A DNA stretch of 5,976 nucleotides from an uncultured Oscillospiraceae bacterium. GTDB taxonomy: Bacteria > Bacillota > Clostridia > Oscillospirales > Ruminococcaceae. Positions 1 to 5,938 of the stretch are shown here, piece by piece. The notes beneath the pieces were generated by a model. That model had not been told where the DNA came from. It saw only the letters and a list, made by a program, of their open reading frames with translations, and did no database searches. The stretch covers positions 1 through 5,976 of the forward strand of contig CAKRVU010000083.1 in the NCBI GenBank assembly GCA_934408835.1. Direction: 5' to 3'. The position numbers and the translations under genes were made by a program. Every line of letters starts with the position of its first letter. Position 1 is the first letter of the stretch.

Positions 1-1
1 G

Positions 2-238
2 CTGGGCGACATCGTAATTTCTATTGAAAAAGCTGTTGAACAGGCAAAAATTTACGGACATTCTCTAAAACGCGAGGTTGCTTTTTTAACAGTGCATTCC
101 ATGCTGCACCTGTTGGGATACGACCATGAAAACAGCGGTTTGGAAGGAGTGCGGATGCGTGAAAAGGAGGAGCGCGTTTTAACCACGATGGGTCTGTTCC
201 GAAACGCAAGCTATGTGATGCCAAATGAAACTGAATAA
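2..238 (+). CDS. ybeY: YbeY rRNA maturation endonuclease, C-terminal part (5' end outside window)
   Basis: YbeY is a zinc-dependent single-strand RNase needed for maturation of the 16S rRNA 3' end and for ribosome quality control in the cytoplasm. The window opens inside the gene; 78 codons remain, about half of the usual 150-165 residues. The visible part begins with the family's LGDI-x-IS strand. It then carries the zinc-binding signature H-x3-H-x5-H as [11 protein letters not shown] (residues 32-42 of the visible part), which is diagnostic. The MxxxEExxLxxxGLxR C-terminal helix follows. About 12 further residues lie beyond that helix, and their codons overlap the start of dgkA by 14 bases in another frame. 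A strong Shine-Dalgarno-like AAGGAGG at about 164-170 encodes part of EKEE and is too far from dgkA to serve it. Identification is firm; the start is not visible. Confidence 0.96.
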   Translation: MGDIVISIEKAVEQAKIYGHSLKREVAFLTVHSMLHLLGYDHENSGLEGVRMREKEERVLTTMGLFRNASYVMPNETE

Positions 239-830
239 TCGTGAAATACGAAGCCTTGTTAAGAGTTTCCTTTATGCGTTCCGCGGACTGTGGTATTGTA
301 TTAAAAACGAACGCAATATGCGAATTCATATTGTTACAGCGGCAATTGTGTTGCCTTTTGCGTTTATCTATGGTTTGACGCGGCCGGAGTACGCTATCTT
401 AATTACAATCATGGGTCTGGTTATGGTTTGTGAATTGATTAACACTGCCATAGAGGCGTTGGTGAATTTGGGATCGCCTTCTTACGAGAGTCTGGCTAGG
501 ATCGCAAAGGATGTTGCCGCCGGAGCTGTGTTGATGTGCGCGCTGATTGCGGTAGGAATTGCGATTGCACTATTTTTCCACCCGGCAAAGCTGTGGGACG
601 CAATTTTATGTATTTTGACCACTCCGGTTTACCTGATTTTCTTTTTATTGCTGATAACAGCAGGCACGATATTTGTTTTTAAAGGGGTAAATAGAAACAT
701 GTTTTCCAGAAAACCATCGGAAAAGGTGAAAATATATTATCCGCAGCATTCAACCGCACGGCATATCGTTGACAATGATGACGATACCATTAAAATCTAC
801 CCGATAGATCTTTCGAAGGATGAAAAATAA
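225..830 (+). CDS. dgkA: DgkA-family diacylglycerol/undecaprenol kinase with extra C-terminal membrane segment and tail
   Basis: This is an integral membrane lipid kinase of the small trimeric DgkA family. In Gram-positive relatives the main substrate is often undecaprenol, which supplies undecaprenyl phosphate for cell-wall synthesis; which lipid is used here cannot be read from sequence. Residues 13-120 are the DagK domain: [10 protein letters not shown]29 and RIH near the first helix, the signature [11 protein letters not shown] (70-80) and [10 protein letters not shown] (94-103). E29, E70, N73, E77, K95 and D96 match the catalytic/metal residues of the E. coli enzyme (E28, E69, N72, E76, K94, D95). 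The usual Asp after the signature is Asn (N81). At 201 residues it is longer than the usual 120-135: a fourth hydrophobic segment (about 126-153) and a charged tail (154-201) with an NDDD run are added, and I do not recognise these as a PAP2 domain. ATG 225 is the first start after an in-frame TGA at 216-218; no clear SD precedes it, so translation probably couples to ybeY. Confidence 0.92.
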   Translation: MKLNNREIRSLVKSFLYAFRGLWYCIKNERNMRIHIVTAAIVLPFAFIYGLTRPEYAILITIMGLVMVCELINTAIEALVNLGSPSYESLARIAKDVAAGAVLMCALIAVGIAIALFFHPAKLWDAILCILTTPVYLIFFLLLITAGTIFVFKGVNRNMFSRKPSEKVKIYYPQHSTARHIVDNDDDTIKIYPIDLSKDEK

Positions 831-1730
831 ATGGATACAAAATTAGAAACAAAAACCGCGTTTTTCGCTTTTGTTGGAAAACCCAATGTGGGAAAATCCA
901 CACTGCTCAACGCTCTGGTTGGACACAAAATTGCAATTGTCTCGCACCGACCGCAGACAACACGCACTCGCATTACCGGCATATTGACCGAAGGTTCTGT
1001 ACAATATGTTTTTTTGGATACACCCGGTTTGCTGCGCGCCAAAAATCGTCTGGGAGATCATATGGTAAAAACCATTCGCCAAGGAGTAGCCGATGTGGAC
1101 GCCGCCGTATTGGTTGTAGAGCCAACGGATGTTATCACAAAAGCTGAAGAGGAATTTATGGCGTGGTTTGAACAAAAAAAACTGCCGGCGCTGCTTGTCA
1201 TTAATAAGATCGACTTGTTGCGTGATAGAACGGCTTTGATGCCTCAAATTGTCAAATATTGTAAACGTTATGATTTTTCGGGGATTATACCGATTTCAGC
1301 AAAAACCGGCGATGGTCTGGCTGAACTCAAACAGGAGCTTTCTCAGTTTGCGGTAGATAGCGTTCATTTCTTTCCGGATGACGCGATGACAGATCAACCG
1401 GAACGGACGTTGGCGGCAGAGTTTGTGAGAGAAAGGCTGCTCTTTCACCTGGAAGACGAGATTCCGCACGGGCTTGCTGTAGTAACAGATGAAATGAAGG
1501 AACGAAACGGAGTACTGCGAATTTTTTGTACGATATACTGTGAACGAAGTAATCATAAGGGAATTATCATCGGAAAGAACGGGAGCATGCTCAAGAAGAT
1601 TTCCACCGAAGCACGAATGGCGTTGGAGGAATTCTTTGAAACCAAAGTGTATTTACAGTGTTGGGTTAAGGTAAAAGAAAATTGGAGAAATCGAGAAGGA
1701 TTACTGCGTTCTTTAGGATTTTCCGATTAA
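831..1730 (+). CDS. era: Era, ribosome-assembly GTPase
   Basis: Era is an essential Ras-like GTPase with a KH domain that binds the 3' end of 16S rRNA and checks late 30S subunit assembly at the ribosome and inner membrane face. At 299 residues it has the family's standard length. The G motifs are complete: G1 GKPNVGKS (16-23), G2 in PQTTRTR (41-47), G3 DTPG (63-66), G4 NKID (125-128) and G5 SAK (156-158). The linker AEFVRERLLFHLEDEIPHG (196-214) leads into the KH domain, whose GxxG loop is GKNG (248-251), and the protein ends in the typical W-R-LGF form. ATG 831 directly follows the TAA of dgkA (zero spacing), and a GAAGGA Shine-Dalgarno at 815-820 lies inside dgkA, 10 bases upstream. In B. 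subtilis cdd sits between dgkA and era; here it is missing. A run of eight A residues at 1174-1181 falls in the coding region. Nothing looks broken. Confidence 0.98.
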   Translation: MDTKLETKTAFFAFVGKPNVGKSTLLNALVGHKIAIVSHRPQTTRTRITGILTEGSVQYVFLDTPGLLRAKNRLGDHMVKTIRQGVADVDAAVLVVEPTDVITKAEEEFMAWFEQKKLPALLVINKIDLLRDRTALMPQIVKYCKRYDFSGIIPISAKTGDGLAELKQELSQFAVDSVHFFPDDAMTDQPERTLAAEFVRERLLFHLEDEIPHGLAVVTDEMKERNGVLRIFCTIYCERSNHKGIIIGKNGSMLKKISTEARMALEEFFETKVYLQCWVKVKENWRNREGLLRSLGFSD

Positions 1731-1809
1731 AAGCAAAAAATGGAACAACGCAATCGCATGTATAAAACATCCCTTTCGCAAAAAAATAGTTTTGTGGGAG
1801 GGAGTCGTT

Positions 1810-2013
1810 ATGGTAGATGAAAATCAAGCGTGGCTGAATTTTTTTGTCAGCGGCAAAGTTGACGATTATCTAAAATACTGCGATAGCAAGAAAAAACCGC
1901 GCGAGGTGCCGGATCATGAACATCAAGATCAAGGGGATCGTCCTCAGCCAGAGGAATTTCCGCCCCCGGGAAAAATACCTTACACTTCTAACGGATGGCC
2001 GTGGCTTACTTGA
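1810..2013 (+). CDS. Small YqzL-like protein of unknown function, overlapping recO
   Basis: This 67-residue ORF sits where Bacillota carry a short yqzL-type gene between era and recO. Residues 8-21 (W8, FF at 11-12, SGKV at 14-17, YL at 20-21) fit my recollection of the YqzL pattern W-x2-F-x-TG-x-x-x-YL, with Ser replacing Thr. The function of the family is unknown. ATG 1810 has a good Shine-Dalgarno (GGAGG, 1797-1801, spacing 8); the upstream TTG at 1792 would swallow this site and is unlikely. From residue 36 on, the frame runs over the start of recO for 98 bases. That tail (residues 36-67) is rich in Pro, Gly, Asp and Gln, has no recognisable fold, and may be only what the recO sequence dictates in this frame. 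The start and first 30 residues are well supported; the biological relevance of the tail is uncertain. Confidence 0.68.
   Translation: MVDENQAWLNFFVSGKVDDYLKYCDSKKKPREVPDHEHQDQGDRPQPEEFPPPGKIPYTSNGWPWLT
1903..1908 (+). promoter_or_regulatory. Ribosome binding site of recO, inside the small upstream ORF
   Basis: GAGGTG lies 7 bases before ATG 1916. Because it lies within the coding sequence of the small ORF, ribosomes translating that ORF run over the recO initiation site. This site, with the RecO-typical N-terminus that follows, decides the recO start. Confidence 0.6.
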
Positions 2014-2680
2014 AGTACGTTTGCGAGTGTTTGGACAGATTACAGCCAATTCTTTTTCTAATATTGGTGTTATGGGTTATTATTATTTTGATCTGTTTGA
2101 TGGAAAAAGCGGGTTTGTTGTAGACGCTGCAGAACCTATTGAAACCTTCTTTGACCTCCGTTATGATCCGGTTAAGCTTGCTCTTGCACAGTATTTTTGT
2201 GAACTGACTCAGTTTATGGTGCCTCCCCTGCAAAACGCAGGGGAGAATCTGCGTTTTTTGCTCAATACGCTATATCTTTTAAAAGAAGACGCACGTAACC
2301 AACAATTACTGAAAGCTGTTTTTGAATTTCGGATTCTTCGCCTTTGCGGGTTTCTGCCGAATCTGATCTGTTGTGTAAGATGCTGTCAATACGAAGGAAC
2401 TCAAATGTATTATCTTCCGCTGCGCAGTCAACTGATTTGCTCCGATTGTTTGAAAAAGGAGCCTCACCGCACGGTTGTTCCATTGCCAAAACCGGTATTA
2501 CACGCGATGCGTTTTATCTTGTATAAAGACTCATCGGACGTTTTTCAATTTCAGCTGGATGACAAAAGCTTGCAGTATTTGGGGCGTTTATCTGAATATT
2601 GTATTTTAATACACACCGATCGCCCTTTGAAATCATTGAAAATATACAAACAATTGACCAAATCGTTATTGGAAAATTAG
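1916..2680 (+). CDS. recO: RecO, DNA repair and recombination mediator
   Basis: RecO anneals single-stranded DNA and, with RecR (and RecF), loads RecA on SSB-coated DNA in gap and break repair. The 254-residue length is normal. The N-terminal OB-fold starts with the family pattern KIKGIVLSQRNF...K-x-LTLLTDGRGLLEV (4-34). The helical C-terminal domain contains the conserved stretch FEFRILRLCGFLPNL (136-150), followed by a zinc-ribbon pattern C153-x2-C156 ... C175-x2-C178, with C152 and C157 adjacent. RecO proteins of many Bacillota keep these four cysteines. ATG 1916 is supported by GAGGTG at 1903-1908 and by the match of the first residues to the family. The gene overlaps the small upstream ORF by 98 bases in a different frame, and its TAG stop is part of the mutS2 ribosome binding site. 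Codons 102-116 contain two alternative perfect hairpins (see separate entry). Confidence 0.95.
   Translation: MNIKIKGIVLSQRNFRPREKYLTLLTDGRGLLEVRLRVFGQITANSFSNIGVMGYYYFDLFDGKSGFVVDAAEPIETFFDLRYDPVKLALAQYFCELTQFMVPPLQNAGENLRFLLNTLYLLKEDARNQQLLKAVFEFRILRLCGFLPNLICCVRCCQYEGTQMYYLPLRSQLICSDCLKKEPHRTVVPLPKPVLHAMRFILYKDSSDVFQFQLDDKSLQYLGRLSEYCILIHTDRPLKSLKIYKQLTKSLLEN
2223..2257 (+). other. Two mutually exclusive perfect 9-bp hairpins inside recO, one followed by a T run
   Basis: CTCCCCTGC (2223-2231) pairs perfectly with GCAGGGGAG (2237-2245) across a 5-base loop. AAAACGCAG (2232-2240) pairs perfectly with CTGCGTTTT (2249-2257) across an 8-base loop, and its right arm runs into six T residues (2254-2259). 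The second left arm consists of the first hairpin's loop plus part of its right arm, so in RNA only one can form at a time. The A-tract, GC core and T-tract of the second look like a modest intrinsic terminator; the GC-rich first would act as its anti-structure. The pairing is directly visible; regulatory function is inference, since the stretch also encodes a normal part of RecO. Confidence 0.4.
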
Positions 2681-2684
2681 GAGG
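2679..2684 (+). promoter_or_regulatory. Ribosome binding site deciding the mutS2 start (TTG 2695)
   Basis: A consensus AGGAGG begins inside the TAG stop of recO. The ATG at 2686 is only one base downstream, too close for normal initiation, whereas TTG 2695 is at a spacing of 10 bases. The overlap of the recO stop with this site suggests coupled termination and re-initiation. Confidence 0.65.
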
Positions 2685-2694
2685 AATGATCCAA

Positions 2695-5079
2695 TTGCTA
2701 CATAGATATGAAACCATACTGGAGCTTGACAAAACATTAAAACGGTTCAGCCAATTTGCCGTTTCTGAGGACGCTGTTCAAATGGCGTTAGCTCTTAAAC
2801 CATACCACGACCGTGAGCAGATACAGGAGGAACTTGAAAAAACAGACAGCGCGCTTACCCTTTTGCTGCGTTTTGGGCATCCGCCTTTTTCAGGATTGAA
2901 AAATCCAAAGGAAGATTTGACGCGTGCCGCCGCGGGTGTGACGCTCTCCATCCCGTCCCTTTTGAACCTAGGCGCTGTTTTTCGACAAGCGAGGACCCTG
3001 CGCAGTTGGAGAGATCGCTGCGAAATCGAAACAACTTCATTGGATGGGGAATTTTCGCAACTGTATGAAAATCGTTCTTTTGAAGAGCGTTTAAAACAGT
3101 CCATTTTATCAGAAGATCAATTATCCGACCATGCCAGCGAGGAGCTGTATCGGATTCGGCGGGAAATTCAGCGGCAAAGCAGGAGAGTGAAAGAAAGCCT
3201 GGAAAAGCTCATCCACGGCAATGCGCAGAAGTATTTGCAAGAAAATATTATTACCGTGCGGGATAATCGATATGTTGTTCCTGTCAAATCGGAATATCGC
3301 TCCCAGCTTCCAGGTCTTTTACACGATACATCTGCAAGCGGAGCAACGGTGTTTATCGAACCGACATCGGTGGTAGAAGCAAATAACGAAATCCGTATTC
3401 TAATGGGAAAAGAACAGGAAGAAGTGGAAAGAATTTTGCGGGAACTTTCGGCCCTTGCAGTTTCCTGTTCTCATTTTCTTCTCAGCAATTATGACGTTAT
3501 CATCGCTTTGGATGTCTGTTTTGCCAAAGCGTCTTATGCGATAGAGACGAAATCGACGAAACCGCTTCTTTCAGAGAAACCTTTTTTGAAACTGCGCGAA
3601 GCAAGGCACCCGCTGCTGAATCCAAAAACCGCAGTTCCTGTTTCAGTTGAATTGGGAGGAGATTATGACGCGCTTTTAATTACCGGACCGAACACCGGCG
3701 GAAAAACGGTGACGCTTAAAACTGTTGGACTTTTGGTGTTGATGACGGAGTGCGGACTTCTGATTCCGGTCGCAGAGGGGAGCGTCATATATCCATTTGA
3801 CAAGGTGTTAGCAGATATTGGGGATGAACAGAGCATTGAACAATCCCTTTCCACCTTTTCTGCTCATATTTCTCACATCATTGAAATCCTATCTGATCTT
3901 ACGTCCAATTCTTTGATTTTGTTGGATGAATTAGGATCGGGTACTGACCCTATGGAAGGAGCGGCTTTGGCGAAAGCGATTTTGGAGGAGATCAGAAAGC
4001 GAGGGAGTCTGATGATAGCGACCACCCACTATGCAGAGCTGAAAGCATATGCGCTACAAACCAGCGGCGTTGAAAATGCGTGTTGTGAGTTTGATGTTGA
4101 AAATCTTCGTCCAACTTATCGATTGATCATCGGGCTGCCGGGACGTTCCAACGCTTTTGCGATTTCTAAGCAACTGGGATTGTCGGAAGAATTACTTGCT
4201 CGGGCACAATCGCATCTCTCGCAGGAGGGAAGCCGGTTTGAGGACGTCATTTCTACTTTAGAAGAAACTAGAAAAAAGTATGAAATTGAGTATCGTGAAA
4301 TGGCAGAAGCCAATGCCGCTGTAAAAGAGTTGCGTACCCGCCTTGAAAGTCAGGAAGCTGCATTGTTGACGAAACAAGAACAAAGTTTGGAGGAAGCCTC
4401 TAAACGTGCAAAATATATTGTGGACGAGGTGCGATCGGAAGCCAATCGAGTGATCAATGAATTGGAAGAAATCCGTAAGCAAGAGAAAACAAAAGATACC
4501 AAAACGCTTCTCGAACAAGCCAAGGCAATGCGTTCAGGCTCAATCGACCGAATGTATCATACGGCTAATGTAGTGATAGAACGAAAATCAGATGAAAACT
4601 ATCAACTGCCGCGTGAGCTTCGGCGTGGAGACACAGTGCTTGTCTACTCGATGAATCAAAAGGGACAGGTGCTTGAAAATATAGGAAAGAACAAAAAAGC
4701 GTTGCTGCAAGTAGGGCAGATGAAAATGCGGGTTTCAATCAAAGATCTGAGACTTTTAGAGAAAAACAATCAAGCGTCAAAACCGTCAACCTCTTTTTCA
4801 ACAACACGTACCGTATCTCGCAAAAAAGCCGGATCAACCGTAGCGGAAATCGACCTTCGAGGGAAAAATATCGAAGAGTCATTGTTGGAATTGGATCAAT
4901 TTATCGATCATGCGGTGTTATCCAAACTCAATCAAATTACCATTATCCACGGCAAAGGTACTGGCGCTTTAAGAAAAGCGGTGCAGGCTCATCTCCAAAA
5001 ACATCCGAACATCCAATCTTACCGTCTCGGAGTTTTTGGAGAGGGGGAGTCCGGCGTAACCATCGCGTCGCTTCACTGA
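2695..5079 (+). CDS. mutS2: MutS2, MutS-like ATPase with KOW-like and Smr domains
   Basis: MutS2 is a dimeric ABC-type ATPase that does not do mismatch repair. In B. subtilis it is linked to recombination and to recognition and splitting of collided ribosomes. From TTG 2695 the protein has 794 residues (B. subtilis about 785). The N-terminal YETILELDKTL matches the family's start (Y-x-x-x-LELDKIL). The core holds the clamp region with VPVKSEYRSQLPGLLHD (about 196-211), Walker A GPNTGGKT (331-338), the STFSAHI signature (386-392), Walker B LILLDELGSGTDP (407-419) and the TTHYAEL switch (443-449). A coiled coil follows (about 513-603), then a KOW-like segment starting RRGDTVLV (643-650), then the Smr domain (718-793) with DLRG (720-723) and HGKGTGALR (752-760). 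DLRG rather than DLHG is usual for MutS2. The open frame extends upstream to 2599, but that would overlap recO; ATG 2686 is the other possible start. The stop lies 3 bases from that of convergent yunB. Confidence 0.95.
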   Translation: MLHRYETILELDKTLKRFSQFAVSEDAVQMALALKPYHDREQIQEELEKTDSALTLLLRFGHPPFSGLKNPKEDLTRAAAGVTLSIPSLLNLGAVFRQARTLRSWRDRCEIETTSLDGEFSQLYENRSFEERLKQSILSEDQLSDHASEELYRIRREIQRQSRRVKESLEKLIHGNAQKYLQENIITVRDNRYVVPVKSEYRSQLPGLLHDTSASGATVFIEPTSVVEANNEIRILMGKEQEEVERILRELSALAVSCSHFLLSNYDVIIALDVCFAKASYAIETKSTKPLLSEKPFLKLREARHPLLNPKTAVPVSVELGGDYDALLITGPNTGGKTVTLKTVGLLVLMTECGLLIPVAEGSVIYPFDKVLADIGDEQSIEQSLSTFSAHISHIIEILSDLTSNSLILLDELGSGTDPMEGAALAKAILEEIRKRGSLMIATTHYAELKAYALQTSGVENACCEFDVENLRPTYRLIIGLPGRSNAFAISKQLGLSEELLARAQSHLSQEGSRFEDVISTLEETRKKYEIEYREMAEANAAVKELRTRLESQEAALLTKQEQSLEEASKRAKYIVDEVRSEANRVINELEEIRKQEKTKDTKTLLEQAKAMRSGSIDRMYHTANVVIERKSDENYQLPRELRRGDTVLVYSMNQKGQVLENIGKNKKALLQVGQMKMRVSIKDLRLLEKNNQASKPSTSFSTTRTVSRKKAGSTVAEIDLRGKNIEESLLELDQFIDHAVLSKLNQITIIHGKGTGALRKAVQAHLQKHPNIQSYRLGVFGEGESGVTIASLH

Positions 5080-5082
5080 CCA

Positions 5083-5820
5083 TTACGATAACTCTTCTTC
5101 GTCAGGGAAACGTGGATTTCCGTATTTGCTAATATGGTTTGTCTCGTCTTGCTGCGTTTCTCCTGAAAGCACCCGAGTATAGTATTTTGGCACAGTCCCT
5201 ACAATCACCGACTCGGCAAGAATATAATCGCTTTCCACCTGAACGGTTGTAGTATATCCCGGTATGACAGCGCTGATTTCCGTTGTAATATGTAACGTGA
5301 GCTGGTGAAGCGTTTGATTGATCCCTGCTTCGGACAGTTTACTTAGTACTTGGGTGTTTGTAACCCCGCACGGGATCATTTTGATACGAACAGAGGGTCC
5401 CATTCCGGAAAGCCAGACAATTCCGCTTAAAGAACCAATTGGAATAGATAGATCAGCTGTTTGTAAATCGGACATCGCCTGATTGACCTGTTGGGTTACC
5501 AACGTGTGAATTCGCGCAATTTCTTTTGTATTGGTCTGAATCGACGTGACCGCACCGTTGCTATCCGTTTGCAAAGTTACCAAATCGTCGTAGTTTAAAT
5601 CTTCTGTACAAAGCGCCGATTCAACAGCGGTGTTCATTTGCGTTACAGCAAATTGTTGTACAAAATAACTGGACATGGTAGTAATCATTGGGCGCAACTG
5701 TGAATCAATTAAAAAGAATAAAACCAAAGTGGTCAGCCCAAACAGAATACTCTTGAACGCAGCCTTCTTCTTTTTTGTTCCCTTTTGCTTTTTTGCCGTA
5801 GGCATTTTCACCACCACCAT
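5083..5820 (-). CDS. yunB: YunB-type sporulation protein
   Basis: YunB proteins are mother-cell sporulation proteins of endospore formers; in B. subtilis yunB belongs to the sigma-E regulon, and its biochemical role is unknown. The 245-residue product has a Lys-rich cytoplasmic N-terminus (KKQKGTKKKK), one membrane segment (about 22-38) and a long extracytoplasmic part. The C-terminal half carries the family blocks: IPIGSLSGIVWLSGMGP (126-142), SEAGINQTLHQLTLHI (163-178) and LAESVIVGTVPKYY (201-214). A charged tail ends EEEL. The start is uncertain: ATG at 5820-5818 has no SD, whereas ATG at 5805-5803 (giving MPTAKKQ) is preceded by GGTGGTGG, a degenerate SD, and would give 240 residues. The gene is convergent with mutS2 and divergent from a promoter at 5894-5922. 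Its presence argues for a spore-forming host. Confidence 0.87.
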   Translation of the reverse strand: MVVVKMPTAKKQKGTKKKKAAFKSILFGLTTLVLFFLIDSQLRPMITTMSSYFVQQFAVTQMNTAVESALCTEDLNYDDLVTLQTDSNGAVTSIQTNTKEIARIHTLVTQQVNQAMSDLQTADLSIPIGSLSGIVWLSGMGPSVRIKMIPCGVTNTQVLSKLSEAGINQTLHQLTLHITTEISAVIPGYTTTVQVESDYILAESVIVGTVPKYYTRVLSGETQQDETNHISKYGNPRFPDEEELS

Positions 5821-5825
5821 CTTAT

Positions 5826-5833
5826 AGAATATG
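5826..5833 (-). promoter_or_regulatory. Weak candidate sigma-E -10 element for yunB
   Basis: Read on the minus strand this is CATATTCT, fitting the CATAnnnT core of sigma-E -10 elements. A start of transcription about 7 bases on would fall at the first ATG of yunB, which would favour the inner start at 5805. No good sigma-E -35 is found 14-15 bases upstream (only a partial match), so support is weak and rests partly on the known sigma-E control of yunB in B. subtilis. Confidence 0.2.
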
Positions 5834-5871
5834 TGATTTGAATTTAAAAAGTTCCGAATTAGGTTTGATTT

Positions 5872-5938
5872 TTGAATAATTCCTTAAAATTGCTTGCATT
5901 ATTGAAACCTATGTGATATAATAGAACCGTTCAATAAT
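5872..5938. repeat. Three copies of a TTCAATAAT-like motif around the right-hand promoter
   Basis: TTGAATAAT (5872-5880, one mismatch, plus orientation), ATTATTGAA (5898-5906, the exact reverse complement) and TTCAATAAT (5930-5938, plus orientation) surround the promoter. The last two form a perfect 9-base inverted repeat, extendable to GC on both outer ends with one inserted base. Their centres are 32 bases apart, close to three helical turns, with the -10 element in the middle. One arm overlaps the -35 and the other the transcription start. This suggests an operator, but the region is AT-rich and chance is possible. Confidence 0.35.
5894..5922 (+). promoter_or_regulatory. Strong sigma-A promoter driving a gene right of the window
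   Basis: TTGCAT (5894-5899) and TATAAT (5917-5922) are separated by an optimal 17 bases, and TG at 5914-5915 adds an extended -10 (TGaTATAAT). The -10 is perfect and the -35 matches TTGACA at 4 of 6 positions. Transcription would start near 5929-5930 and run off the right edge. It points away from yunB, so the region is a divergent intergenic. No start codon with a Shine-Dalgarno is seen in the remaining bases, so the transcript has a leader of at least about 45 bases. Confidence 0.75.

Noticed and set aside
164..170. AAGGAGG as ribosome binding site for dgkA
   Set aside because: It is about 55 bases from ATG 225 and simply encodes the Lys/Glu stretch of YbeY; the next ATG (188) is in the ybeY frame.
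21..329. 102-codon minus-strand frame across ybeY and dgkA
   Set aside because: It is opposite the YbeY zinc motif and the DgkA start, both clear coding regions; its product is composition-biased and unrecognised.
720..723. Loss of the Smr nuclease His in MutS2 (DLRG instead of DLHG; numbers are residues of the 794-residue protein)
   Set aside because: To my knowledge DLRG is the normal form in Bacillota MutS2, so it is not a defect of this gene.
1174..1181. Run of eight A residues in era as a programmed slippage site
   Set aside because: The run encodes Lys codons in a variable surface segment, and no alternative product of interest follows in the other frames; such runs are common in this base composition.
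843..1247. 134-codon open frame on the minus strand opposite era (also 797-1042 and 1296-1556)
   Set aside because: It lies wholly opposite era, whose GTPase motifs are intact. The product has no recognisable domain and there is no SD context, so it is an antisense shadow.
1731..1796. Possible promoter (TATAAA at 1761-1766) in the gap between era and the small ORF
   Set aside because: The only upstream hexamer resembling a -35 is poorly matched and badly spaced, so I do not call it. The gap holds only the SD of the small ORF.
2344..2526. 60-codon plus-strand frame inside recO
   Set aside because: It overlaps the conserved RecO zinc-ribbon region in another frame and has no SD or family resemblance.
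2778..3104. 108-codon minus-strand frame opposite mutS2, with others at 2855-3040, 3663-3854, 4116-4313 and 4258-4518
   Set aside because: All are opposite a well-supported MutS2 coding region, low in domain-like character and not arranged as genes.
5076..5105. CTGAC/GTCAG inverted repeat between mutS2 and yunB as a bidirectional terminator
   Set aside because: Only five pairs with a 20-base loop and no T run on either strand.
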